The position numbers and the translations under genes were made by a program. The notes under the pieces are model-generated. The model made no database searches and was not told the origin of the DNA. It saw only the letters and a program-made list of their open reading frames with translations. From assembly GCA_036566745.1 (NCBI GenBank), contig DATCVR010000005.1, forward strand, positions 27,065-91,064: 64,000 nucleotides of DNA, read 5' to 3'. This document shows, piece by piece, positions 52,695 to 59,896 of this stretch (its first letter is position 1; every line of letters begins with the position of its first letter). Source of the stretch: DATCVR01 sp036566745. Lineage in GTDB: Bacteria > Actinomycetota > Actinomycetes > Jiangellales > Jiangellaceae.

Positions 52695-52800
52695 AAAGAG
52701 GCACGGCCCCCGCCGGGTGGGTGGCGGGGGCCGTGCGGACCCGGCCAGGGGGGCGGGCCGGGTCAAGGCGGCGGGGGGGGTGCCGCCGCGAGCATCCTGC
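52695..52800 (-). ncRNA. 6C small RNA
   Basis: Two minus-strand stem-loops with C-rich loops, then a terminator. Hairpin 1: GGCGGC with GCCGCC (52787-52767), loop A plus eight C. Hairpin 2: GACCCGGCC with GGCCGGGTC (52764-52738), loop CGCCCCCCT with six C. Terminator: 14-bp stem GCACGGCCCCCGCC at 52736-52701 followed by CTCTTTCCC. This matches the actinobacterial 6C motif, and the position between ssd and the HAD phosphatase, on the ssd strand, is that of mycobacterial B11/ncRv13660c. The 5' end is not located. Loops could pair with G-rich mRNA leaders. Confidence 0.85.
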
Positions 52801-52914
52801 CCCTGCTCCATGGATCCGAAACCAAGGACCTCGAGAAAATCTTGAACCGATTCCATCGAGTCCGATGACCGCCGGGCGTCACACCGACTTGCGCCACCTC
52901 CTATCCTCGACACC

Positions 52915-53784
52915 GTGGACAACGACGCCCACCCCACCGCCCCCGCGCCCCAGGCATCGCCAGGCGCCACGCCCGCCTCCGATACCGCCACGACGGCCGC
53001 GTTCTTCGACCTCGACAAGACGATCATCGCCAAGTCGAGCACGCTGGCCTTCTCCCGAAGCTTCTACCAGGGCGGGCTCATCAACCGCCGCGCCGTTCTG
53101 CGCAGCGCGTACGCACAGTTCGTCTATCTGGTCGGTGGCGCCGACCACGACCAGATGGAGCGGATGCGCGAGTACCTCTCGGCTCTGGTCACCGGCTGGG
53201 ACGTCCAGGCGGTGAAGGACATCGTGGCCGAGACCCTGCACACCATCGTCGACCCGATCGTCTACGACGAGGCTGTCACCCTCATCGAGGAGCACCGCTC
53301 GGCCGGCCGCGACATCGTGCTGGTGTCATCCAGCGGGGCCGAGGTCGTCGAACCGATCGGCGAGATGCTCGGCGCCGACACCAGCGTCGCCACCCGCATG
53401 GTGGTCGGCGACGACGGCCTGTTCACCGGCGAGATCGAGTTCTACGCCTACGCCGAGAACAAGGCCGTGGCGATGCGCGAGCTGGCCGAGAAGCGGGGCT
53501 ACGACCTCTCGCGCAGCTACGCCTACTCCGACTCCGCCACCGACCTCCCGATGCTCGAGGCTGTGGGTCACTCCTACGCCGTCAACCCCGACCGCGCGCT
53601 GCGCAAGGCCGCGGCCGAGCACGGCTGGCCGGTGCTCGTCTTCTCCAAGCCGGTGGCGCTGCGCCAGCGCGCATCGTCGCTGCGTGACGCCCCGAAGCCG
53701 GCCATCGCGGCGGCGGCCATCGGCGCTGGGGCGGCCGCGGCAGGCCTGGCCTGGTACGCGGTTCGGCGGCGCGGGCGCAACTGA
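52915..53784 (+). CDS. HAD-IB family phosphatase (Rv3661-like)
   Basis: A 289-aa HAD hydrolase of the SerB-like IB subgroup. Motif I is AAFFDLDKTIIAKSS with the nucleophilic Asp, motif II VLVSSSGAEVVEPIG, and motif III/IV AYAYSDSATDLPMLEAVGH with the Asp pair; the cap lies between. The C-terminus is a membrane helix (AIAAAAIGAGAAAAGLAWYA) then RRRGRN. In mycobacteria this gene neighbours ssd. Substrate unclear; phosphoserine is not supported by context. GTG 52915 follows TATCCT by seven bases. Confidence 0.88.
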   Translation: MDNDAHPTAPAPQASPGATPASDTATTAAFFDLDKTIIAKSSTLAFSRSFYQGGLINRRAVLRSAYAQFVYLVGGADHDQMERMREYLSALVTGWDVQAVKDIVAETLHTIVDPIVYDEAVTLIEEHRSAGRDIVLVSSSGAEVVEPIGEMLGADTSVATRMVVGDDGLFTGEIEFYAYAENKAVAMRELAEKRGYDLSRSYAYSDSATDLPMLEAVGHSYAVNPDRALRKAAAEHGWPVLVFSKPVALRQRASSLRDAPKPAIAAAAIGAGAAAAGLAWYAVRRRGRN

Positions 53785-53834
53785 GCTGACCCAAGGCTCT
53801 GGCCCCGCCGCGCCGGAGGGGCCAGAATCCCATC

Positions 53835-54857
53835 ATGGGGAGCCCGGACGGGCGTGAGGTGGTCGAGCTCGGTCGTGAGCCGAAGGCCGATCGCGCGGCG
53901 ACGGCTGACGGTGCGACCCGCGCCGCACCAGCTCCGCCGCCGACCGAACCGGGCGATTCACCGCCGCTCGTGCTCTCGGTCGACGGCGATCCCGTCCAGC
54001 CACCAACCACCGTCGAGGGCGTGGCGTCTCCACGGCGCTGGATCGTGCTCGGCGCTGCGCTCGTACTCGGTGCGGTGGTCGGCATCGTCGCGTCGGACAC
54101 CCGGCACGACGCGGCGGACGGAGCCCGGATCGCGTTGGTGGCCGGCCAGCCGTCCTTCGACACCCCGGGCGCCTTCGGCCGCGCACGACCCCACCGCGCG
54201 GTCTTTCCGCTGCACAACTCCGGCACGCGCCCCATCGACGTCCTCGCCGTCACCATGACCGGTTGGCTGCCGGTCTCCGACACCGGAGAGTCCACGCCGG
54301 TGCAGATCGATCCCGGTGAATGGGCCAGCTTCACCACCACGGTCGAGCCCGACTGCGGCCAGCGGCCCGGTTCGCGGCTCACCGTGCGGGCTCGCACCGA
54401 AGCCGGCGAGCGCAGCGCCGAGACCACCCTGCCACCCGTGGAGAACACGACGTTGTGGGCCTGGGACGCCTCGTGTACGTCGCAGGCGAGCTACGGCCTG
54501 GACATGTCGACCCTCGACGTCGTGTCGCGCGACGCCGCCGCGATGGTCATGCGGGCCCGGATCCAGCAGTTCGGCGCCGGCCCGCTCACCGTGACCGCGC
54601 TGACCACGGACACGCCCGGGTTCACCCTCGAGGTCTCCGACCTGCCCGAAGCGCTCGCGCCGGGCCGCCCGGAGGAGTTCGAACTGCGCTGGCGGGTGCA
54701 CGATTGCGATGCGGCCGGCGAGCTCGTCGAGGCCGTGGTGCTCGCCGACGTCGAGTCCACGGAGCAGGAGATCAACGAGACTCGGGTCGTGGTCTACGCC
54801 GACACCCGGCTGCTCGTCGAGCTCGCCCGGTTCTCCGGCGATGCGTGCGAAACGTAA
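53835..54857 (+). CDS. Single-pass membrane protein, unknown function
   Basis: A 340-aa protein not recognised as a named family. Residues 1-66 are Pro/Ala/acidic and likely cytoplasmic, residues 68-87 form one membrane helix (WIVLGAALVLGAVVGIVASD), and the rest is an extracytoplasmic beta-rich region with Cys residues at EPDCGQ, ASCTSQ, HDCDAAG and GDACET. The pattern GTRPIDVLAVTMTGW and QIDPGEWASFTTTVEPDCG recalls beta-sandwich modules. No ligand or partner is indicated by the HAD phosphatase 50 bp upstream. Confidence 0.62.
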   Translation: MGSPDGREVVELGREPKADRAATADGATRAAPAPPPTEPGDSPPLVLSVDGDPVQPPTTVEGVASPRRWIVLGAALVLGAVVGIVASDTRHDAADGARIALVAGQPSFDTPGAFGRARPHRAVFPLHNSGTRPIDVLAVTMTGWLPVSDTGESTPVQIDPGEWASFTTTVEPDCGQRPGSRLTVRARTEAGERSAETTLPPVENTTLWAWDASCTSQASYGLDMSTLDVVSRDAAAMVMRARIQQFGAGPLTVTALTTDTPGFTLEVSDLPEALAPGRPEEFELRWRVHDCDAAGELVEAVVLADVESTEQEINETRVVVYADTRLLVELARFSGDACET

Positions 54858-55045
54858 AGATCTGCCCGTTGCCCTTCCGCCACGCCGAGGCGATGGCCTA
54901 CACATGAGGTACGGACCGAAAGGTCCCCAGCACGGCAGGCAGGCACCCACGCGGCGATCCACCCATGTACGGGCAGTCGTCCCCGGGACAGCCGAGGCGA
55001 CAGACGTGATGCACGCTCTGGTAACCCGCCATCGCCGTGTCAGCG

Positions 55046-55075
55046 GCGGCGCTCCTACGTCATGTGGAGCGCCGC
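55046..55075. terminator. Bidirectional hairpin terminator
   Basis: A 9-bp perfect stem, GCGGCGCTC (55046-55054) with GAGCGCCGC (55067-55075), 12-nt loop, between the convergent membrane-protein and Fic-like genes. The rest of 54858-55094 holds nothing I recognise. Confidence 0.65.
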
Positions 55076-55094
55076 TCGCACGTGGTGACCACGA

Positions 55095-55823
55095 TCACGA
55101 ACCTCCAGGCCGCGCCGCGATGCCGAGCCCTTCCTCCGCGCCGCGCGCATAGGCCTCCGTGCAATGACGCACCCAGGCCCCGACCCCGTCGGGCGATCCG
55201 GCGGCGTACGCCTCGAGCAACGGTTCGTAGGCCCGCACCAACGCGAGATGCCCGGCTTCGGGGACGCTCACGGCCTTGGTGTCGACCCCACGGGCCACGA
55301 GCACCAGCCGTTCGGCCGCCCGGGCGACGAGATCGTCGGCGGTCCCGAACGGCCGCAGTGACCGCAGCTCGCCGTGCACGATCGCCGCGACGACGACCGC
55401 CGGGGCAGCCGTCGGAGCCACGGCGAGGTCCATGAGCTGATCGAGGCGGGCGGCGTCGACGTCGGCGCGGGGGCGTCCGAGCAGATCCTCGTCGTCGACC
55501 AGGTCGCGGGCCGCCAGCACGTGGAGGCGCGCCAGCGCCTGGCGCGGCGAACGGGACCACACGCCGGCAAGCTCGGGCACCTCAGCGACCATGCGCAACG
55601 CCCCCTGGAGATGGGGGTCGGCCACGTCGACCGGGTCGGCGCCGGCCAGCGCGGCCGAGGCCCGTCCCCCCATCAGGGCGGACTCCGCCGCGACCCGCGC
55701 CGCCTCGCGGCGCATGGCGGGATGGCGCAACAGCGCGTCGATGGAGTCGCGGGCGTGGGCAGCCGACGACCCGACGCCGTTCAGCGCCGCGACACCGGCG
55801 AACGGGTCGGGGGGTGCGTGCAC
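55095..55823 (-). CDS. Fic-like protein with degenerate active site
   Basis: A 242-aa helical protein resembling the Fic fold. The place of the catalytic HxFx(D/E)(G/A)N(G/K)xxR loop reads LRPFGTADDLVARAAERLVL; the usual His and Asn-Gly are replaced, so AMP-transfer activity is unlikely. The rest follows the actinobacterial Rv3662c-like family (DALLRHPAMRREAARVAAES at the N-terminus; AVSVPEAGHLALVRAYEPLL at the C-terminus). GTG 55823 follows TAGGCT by seven bases, deciding the start. Position after the HAD phosphatase region fits conserved order. Confidence 0.72.
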   Translation of the reverse strand: MHAPPDPFAGVAALNGVGSSAAHARDSIDALLRHPAMRREAARVAAESALMGGRASAALAGADPVDVADPHLQGALRMVAEVPELAGVWSRSPRQALARLHVLAARDLVDDEDLLGRPRADVDAARLDQLMDLAVAPTAAPAVVVAAIVHGELRSLRPFGTADDLVARAAERLVLVARGVDTKAVSVPEAGHLALVRAYEPLLEAYAAGSPDGVGAWVRHCTEAYARGAEEGLGIAARPGGS

Positions 55824-55844
55824 GGTGCCGAGCCTACGAGCCGG

Positions 55845-56076
55845 ATGGCCCGGACGCCGGACCGGGCGGCACGGCGTCCGCGATCGGCGGGCCCCGGTGG
55901 CGCTGCTGTACCAGGACGCCGGCGGGCACGGGTGCGCGCCACGCTCGCGGCCTACGTCATGGCCGGCTCGGTGCTCACGCTCGCCGGCCTCGCCGTCGGC
56001 GGCCAGTTCAGCGTGGAGGCTGGTCCTCGCCGGCGCCGGCGCCGCGGCCCTCCTCGTGCAGGCCGCCGAGACCTGA
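55845..56076 (+). pseudogene. TauE/SafE permease remnant
   Basis: Three frames carry pieces of a TauE/SafE family exporter in the right order: GGTASAIGGP (family: GxxxGIGGPP), then VALLYQDAGGHG in a second frame, RVRATLAAYVMAGSVLTLAG plus LAVGGQFSVEA in a third, and finally WRLVLAGAGAAALLVQAAET. Sequence before and after these is lost. At least three frameshifts and a length of about 75 codons mark it as a decayed gene fragment. Confidence 0.6.
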
Positions 56077-56121
56077 CCTCGCTCAGGCCGGCGGGTGCGT
56101 GGCGACCGGAACTCGTGAGGC

Positions 56122-56820
56122 TCAGAACGTGCTGCGAGAAGTCGGCGTCGGCGAGAAGGCTGCGCTGTGCTTGAGCCCTCTGGCGAACTCGGTGGCCTTG
56201 TCCACGGACAAGAAGCCGTCGCTCTCGCCCGAGCCGATGATGACACCGCCGTTGTCGAGCTTCAGCAAGTGCTCGTCCATGCCACCCGGCAGGGCCTGCG
56301 CCCTCCCCTCCGAGAGGTAGCTCAGGTATCCGACCTTCGGACCTGACTTACCGGCAGGCTGCACCTCGGCAAGAGCGTTCAGGAGGGACCTCGACGTCAC
56401 GGCGGCCCAGTCCGGATCCCACACCGAGATAAGCTGGCGCAAAATCGGGTCAGCGAGCTCCGCCGGATCGGCCCCACGCCACTTCACGATGAAGGCATTC
56501 CGCACATTCGGGGAATCAGAATATCCCCCCGCACTCAGTCCGATCGAGAACTTCTTGACCCTTTTACCGCCCGCGTCGTACGACTGATTTATCCCGAGAT
56601 GCGGAGCGTCTGTATTTTCGCGGAAAGCGTCAGATATCACCTGCCGAGCGTTCGCCGGCTCGGCAATCGATTTTCCTGGAAGGCGGTGAGATGACCACGG
56701 GACACTCTCCCCTACCACTTCATCCAGTCCCGTGACGAACGCAACCAGCTTGTCGGCGATCCGATCCGGCGACTCCTGCCTCGGACCCCAGAATCCCCGC
56801 GCTATCAGTTCCTCATCCAC
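56122..56820 (-). CDS. Imm52-like polymorphic toxin immunity protein (orphan)
   Basis: A 232-aa soluble alpha/beta protein similar to the Imm52 family of polymorphic toxin immunity proteins: IARGFWGPRQESPDRIADKL at the start (family pattern WGxRxES), then KKFSIGLSAGGYSDSPNVRN and a late GYLSYLSEGRAQALP. Family proteins neutralise a partner nuclease or other toxin from neighbouring cells. No toxin gene is next to it. Base composition is visibly lower in GC (about 50-60%) than the flanking genes, and it lies between two gene remnants, so it was probably acquired by transfer. Family assignment is by memory of the pattern. Confidence 0.55.
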   Translation of the reverse strand: MDEELIARGFWGPRQESPDRIADKLVAFVTGLDEVVGESVPWSSHRLPGKSIAEPANARQVISDAFRENTDAPHLGINQSYDAGGKRVKKFSIGLSAGGYSDSPNVRNAFIVKWRGADPAELADPILRQLISVWDPDWAAVTSRSLLNALAEVQPAGKSGPKVGYLSYLSEGRAQALPGGMDEHLLKLDNGGVIIGSGESDGFLSVDKATEFARGLKHSAAFSPTPTSRSTF

Positions 56821-56887
56821 AGGCGTCAGATTATCGCCCGTCCGTCGTCGCGGGCCGACACCCGTGAACTCGATGATGCTCTCGACC

Positions 56888-57049
56888 CGCTACCGCGGCC
56901 GCAACGTCGTCGAGCGCTGCTTCAACCGGCTCAAGCGATAGCGCGGCATCGCGATGCGATCAGACAAGACCGCCCGCCACCGCCGCGCCGCGATCGCCCT
57001 CGCCGCCATCCTGGTCTGGATCAAGACCGACTTGATCCACACGCCCTAG
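56888..57049 (+). mobile_element. IS5-type transposase 3' remnant with in-frame stop
   Basis: The plus strand encodes the end of an IS5-family transposase: STRYRGRNVVERCFNRLKR, stop (TAG at 56939-56941), then RGIAMRSDKTARHRRAAIAL and AAILVWIKTDLIHTP to the stop at 57047-57049, all in one frame. The TAG stands where intact relatives read Trp (LKQWRG). The DDE catalytic N-terminal part is absent and no terminal inverted repeats are seen, so only a dead fragment remains. Confidence 0.78.
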
Positions 57050-57059
57050 ACGCGTCGGC

Positions 57060-57602
57060 TCACCACGAGCGACGCGAATCCGTCGCCGGCCGGTCGGCGC
57101 CGAACCGCTGGGCTCGCCAGTCGCCGCGCCCATCGCTGCGCCAGTCGCCCCGCCGATAGCCGCCCCAGTCGCCGCGGCCGTGCCACGAGCCCCGGCCGCC
57201 GTGCCAGGCGTGACGCCGGCCCATGCCGCCGATCGCGGCGAACCAGAAGAGGCCGAACAGCACCCACGGGCCGATCAGGGCCACCATCGAGACGAAGGCT
57301 CCGACGGCCAGCAGCGCCAGCGGGAAGACCCACAACGGGGGACGCCCGGCGCCCGGACCACCCGCCGCCCAGGGCGCCCGCCCCGGCTGCCCCTGCGTGG
57401 CGACGACCGCCGAAGCGGCGCGTCGCGGCAGGTCGGCGAAGAGCGGGTCGATGTCGTCGTCGAAGCGGGCGGCCCACACGCGCGCGGTGCGCTCGTCGTA
57501 CTCGTCCTTGGTCAGCCTGCCCGCGGCGTAGTGCTCGCCGAGGGCCGTGACCGCGGCGTCGCGATCGGTGTCGCCGATGCGTAGTCCGGGATGCTCGCTC
57601 AT
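57060..57602 (-). CDS. DUF1707 and 2TM domain membrane protein
   Basis: A 180-aa protein. Residues 1-55 match DUF1707 (LRIGDTDRDAAVTALGEHYA and GRLTKDEYDERTARVWAARF), a small helical domain found beside membrane regions. Two membrane helices follow (about 90-130), then an unusual C-terminal tail of Gly, Arg, Trp and Asp repeats (RGDWGGYRRGDWRSDGRGDW). Its start overlaps the padR stop by 4 bp, so it is probably controlled by that PadR. The family role is unknown; such pairs resemble LiaI/2TM-type envelope-stress proteins. Confidence 0.82.
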   Translation of the reverse strand: MSEHPGLRIGDTDRDAAVTALGEHYAAGRLTKDEYDERTARVWAARFDDDIDPLFADLPRRAASAVVATQGQPGRAPWAAGGPGAGRPPLWVFPLALLAVGAFVSMVALIGPWVLFGLFWFAAIGGMGRRHAWHGGRGSWHGRGDWGGYRRGDWRSDGRGDWRAQRFGADRPATDSRRSW

Positions 57603-58279
57603 CGCCGGTCGTCTCCGTCCTGGTCGTCGTCGCCGTCGCCGTCGGCGAGGATGCCGTACAGGCGTCGCCTCATGTCGGCCAGCAGGTCGCGGGCCCGGGC
57701 CTGCTGGTCGTCGCTTCCGGTGGCGATGATCTGCCACAGCGCCGCTGCCACCTGACCCACCAGCGGGCGCAGGCCGTTCTCGTCGTCCTCGCCGGCGGCG
57801 GCGTTCATCGCCTCCCACGGCGCGGACACCTCGTCCTGGTGGGACTCGACGTAGGCCGCGCCTTCGTCGGTGAGCTCGAAGGTACGCCGGCCGTCGCGTT
57901 CGGCGGCCCGCACCAGCCCTTCGTCCTCCAACTGCTGGAGCGTGGGGTAGATGGAGCCCGGGCTGGGCTTCCAGACGCCTCCGCTGCGCTCGGCGATCTC
58001 CTGGATGATCTGGTAGCCGTTCATCGGCGACTCCGCCAGCACCGCGAGGATGGCTGCCCGGACGTCGCCTCGCCGGGCCTTGGGGCCGCGCCGCGGTCCG
58101 CGCGGATCGCCGGGCCAGGAGCCTCCCCAGGGGCCTGCCGTGCCGAACATCGACCACGGGCCGAAGCCGTGGTGGCGCCCGCGCCGACCGGTCATGGCTG
58201 CCATCCATTCCTCACGCAGGTCGCGGCACTCGGACCCGCTGCGAGCCCACGGCCCGCCCATCGCGTACGTCGCATGCAT
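57599..58279 (-). CDS. PadR family regulator
   Basis: A 226-aa regulator. The winged helix spans about 70-150: VRAAILAVLAESPMNGYQII, then SGGVWKPSPGSIYPTLQQLE and RTFELTDEGAAYVES. An N-terminal Gly/Pro/Arg/Trp-rich stretch (residues 1-65) is unusual but typical of PadRs paired with DUF1707 proteins in actinobacteria. The C-terminus has an acidic tail of Asp residues. ATG 58279 has GGAGG five bases upstream. A perfect dyad lies at 58298-58326, and the DUF1707 gene overlaps its stop, so it likely represses this operon. Confidence 0.88.
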   Translation of the reverse strand: MHATYAMGGPWARSGSECRDLREEWMAAMTGRRGRHHGFGPWSMFGTAGPWGGSWPGDPRGPRRGPKARRGDVRAAILAVLAESPMNGYQIIQEIAERSGGVWKPSPGSIYPTLQQLEDEGLVRAAERDGRRTFELTDEGAAYVESHQDEVSAPWEAMNAAAGEDDENGLRPLVGQVAAALWQIIATGSDDQQARARDLLADMRRRLYGILADGDGDDDQDGDDRR

Positions 58280-58297
58280 CAGAACCTCCACTGAACA

Positions 58298-58326
58298 GTC
58301 GCGATATTCAAACGATATATCGCGAC
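58298..58326. promoter_or_regulatory. PadR operator dyad
   Basis: A perfect 10-bp inverted repeat, GTCGCGATAT (58298-58307) and ATATCGCGAC (58317-58326), spaced nine bases, 19 bp upstream of the padR ATG. It is the only AT-rich stretch near that start and overlaps the likely promoter. Confidence 0.72.
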
Positions 58327-58382
58327 CGAACGCCAAGCAACCCCCTTCCGTGCGCCTCGGGCGAACGGGACGAGACATGAAA

Positions 58383-58416
58383 GAACCGCCCTGCTCGGGG
58401 GTGAGCAAGGCGGTTC
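58383..58416 (-). terminator. Terminator after the DUF397 gene
   Basis: Stem GAACCGCC-CT-GCTC with GAGC-AA-GGCGGTTC (58383-58416), followed on the minus strand by TTTCATG. It lies 14 bp beyond the DUF397 stop codon. Confidence 0.72.
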
Positions 58417-58430
58417 GGGTTGATCAGCTG

Positions 58431-58628
58431 TCAGTCGAACTCTCCGGCGTGGACGCCCTTGACGAACGCCGTCCACTCGCCGGCGGTGAACCGGAGCACG
58501 TCGCCGCGCGGGTTCTTCGAGTCGCGGACGGCCATGCCGCCGTCGCCGAGATCGGCGACCTCGACGCACTGCTGTCCTTCTTCCTGACCACTGAACGAGG
58601 ACTTTCGCCAGGTGAGCATCTCCGTCAT
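58431..58628 (-). CDS. DUF397 protein
   Basis: A 65-aa single-domain DUF397 protein: LTWRKSSFSGQEEGQQCVEV, then AVRDSKNPRGDVLRF and FTAGEWTAFVKGV. These proteins are found only in actinobacteria, usually beside an HTH regulator of the Scr1/WhiJ group; in Streptomyces they can change the regulator's activity. The start overlaps the stop of the HTH gene by 4 bp, confirming co-transcription. It ends before a clear terminator. Confidence 0.92.
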   Translation of the reverse strand: MTEMLTWRKSSFSGQEEGQQCVEVADLGDGGMAVRDSKNPRGDVLRFTAGEWTAFVKGVHAGEFD

Positions 58629-59479
58629 AGATCCTCCATCCGGGCCCTGATCATCCGGGCGCTGTCGCCTAACGGTCTCGCTTGTGCCCTGAGCACGTCC
58701 ATCCGATATCCACCGCGCCGCACGACGGCAGCGTTGGACGTCGTTTGCCCTCCGAGGGCGTTCTCTTGGTAGACGAGCTTCGTGCTGTCGTCAAGAGTCA
58801 TCAGAGTGAATGGTGCTGGCGGGGCACAGGCGCCCGCCGTGTTGGGCAGCACCTGAATGGTGGCCAGCCGCTTGTCGATCACGTCGAGGACATGCGCGAG
58901 CTGCTCTCGCATCACCTCACGACTGCCCACGTGGTGGTAAATCGTGGACTCGTCCAGGATGATGTGGCACACCTCGAGATTCCCACCGGTCAGCACCTCC
59001 TGCCTGCGCAGCCGCCGTTCGACGGCAGCCGACAGTTGATCGTCGGAGACCTCGCCCGGCAGGCCGCCGCCGAGCACCGCACGGGTGTAGTCGGCCGTCT
59101 GCAGGAACCCGTGGATCAGGCCCGTCTGGTACGACTCCATCGAGACGGCTCGCGCCTCGTACTCGATGCGTTCGGCCGCCCAGCTCGGCAGGCCGTGGCG
59201 CTGCGCCCGTTCATGCATCCCCACGAGCAGGGTCCCGGTGTTGAACGTGGCGTCGCACGCCGTGGCGAAGTCGACGTGGGGTAGCTGCCGAGCATGCTCG
59301 ACGTCGTTGACCTGCGAGCGCGAGTAGCCGATCTGCCTGCCGAGTTGATCCTGGGTCATCCTGTGGACCGTGCGCAGTGCGCGTACTGCGTGGGCGATCT
59401 CTACCAGGGCGGCCGGGGCGTCATCCTTCAATGTCTGCTCCACCGTCGTCGAGTAACCGTCGCCGTCACGCCCCGTCAC
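58625..59479 (-). CDS. Scr1/WhiJ-type HTH regulator (DUF5753)
   Basis: A 284-aa regulator with an N-terminal Xre HTH (about residues 35-85: RMTQDQLGRQIGYSRSQVND) and a C-terminal DUF5753 domain with LIHGFLQTADYTRAVLGGGL and FTLMTLDDSTKLVYQEN. Such proteins, with a DUF397 partner, form toxin-antitoxin-like or developmental switches (WhiJ, Scr1). I chose GTG 59479 because AGGGG precedes it; ATG 59506 and a start at 59626 are also in frame. Overlaps DUF397 by 4 bp and is divergent from a small unknown gene. Confidence 0.86.
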   Translation of the reverse strand: MTGRDGDGYSTTVEQTLKDDAPAALVEIAHAVRALRTVHRMTQDQLGRQIGYSRSQVNDVEHARQLPHVDFATACDATFNTGTLLVGMHERAQRHGLPSWAAERIEYEARAVSMESYQTGLIHGFLQTADYTRAVLGGGLPGEVSDDQLSAAVERRLRRQEVLTGGNLEVCHIILDESTIYHHVGSREVMREQLAHVLDVIDKRLATIQVLPNTAGACAPPAPFTLMTLDDSTKLVYQENALGGQTTSNAAVVRRGGYRMDVLRAQARPLGDSARMIRARMEDL

Positions 59480-59603
59480 GCTATCCCCTGGTGACGTCGG
59501 CCACATCCGGTCACGCTCGTTGTCACCACCGGGTGCGGGGATCGGCGCCGTCACGCACAGACCTGCGCCCGGTGGCTCCAGCCATCGGATCCCGGGAGAG
59601 CGC

Positions 59604-59864
59604 ATGTTCACCGCACGTGTACCCATGCTCGGGCTCGTCGAGTGGAGCGCCGAACAGGTCGACGACTACGCCCGCGAGCTCCAGCGCACTCATCGACCCG
59701 AGCGCTACACGATCGGCTGGCGTCGATGGGGGCCGCTCCGCTGGCCGACCCTCACCGAGGCGGCGTGCCAGCGGTGTGCCGAGCCGTGGCCGTGCCCGGC
59801 CGCGTGGTGGGCCGACGGCTACCAGAACAGCCAGGCCCGGGCTCTGACGCACGCGCTGCGCTGA
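59604..59864 (+). CDS. Small Cys/Trp-rich hypothetical protein
   Basis: An 86-aa protein with no recognised family. It is Trp-rich, and the Cys residues in ACQRCAEPWPCPAAWW form a possible zinc site. GGGAGAG lies just upstream of ATG 59604. It is divergent from the Scr1-type regulator, 125 bp away, and similar tiny genes often accompany such modules; I infer a link but there is no direct proof. The downstream methyltransferase starts 33 bp later. Confidence 0.6.
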   Translation: MFTARVPMLGLVEWSAEQVDDYARELQRTHRPERYTIGWRRWGPLRWPTLTEAACQRCAEPWPCPAAWWADGYQNSQARALTHALR

Positions 59865-59896
59865 CGATCGACACGCCGACGCCTAGGCTGCGCCGC

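Noticed and set aside
54858..55094. Possible c-di-AMP or other riboswitch between convergent genes
   Set aside because: The gap is downstream of both genes, and apart from a terminator hairpin I could not match any aptamer core.
56122..57049. Complete insertion sequence or integrated element
   Set aside because: Only the transposase 3' end remains, with a stop inside, and no inverted ends or target duplication were seen.
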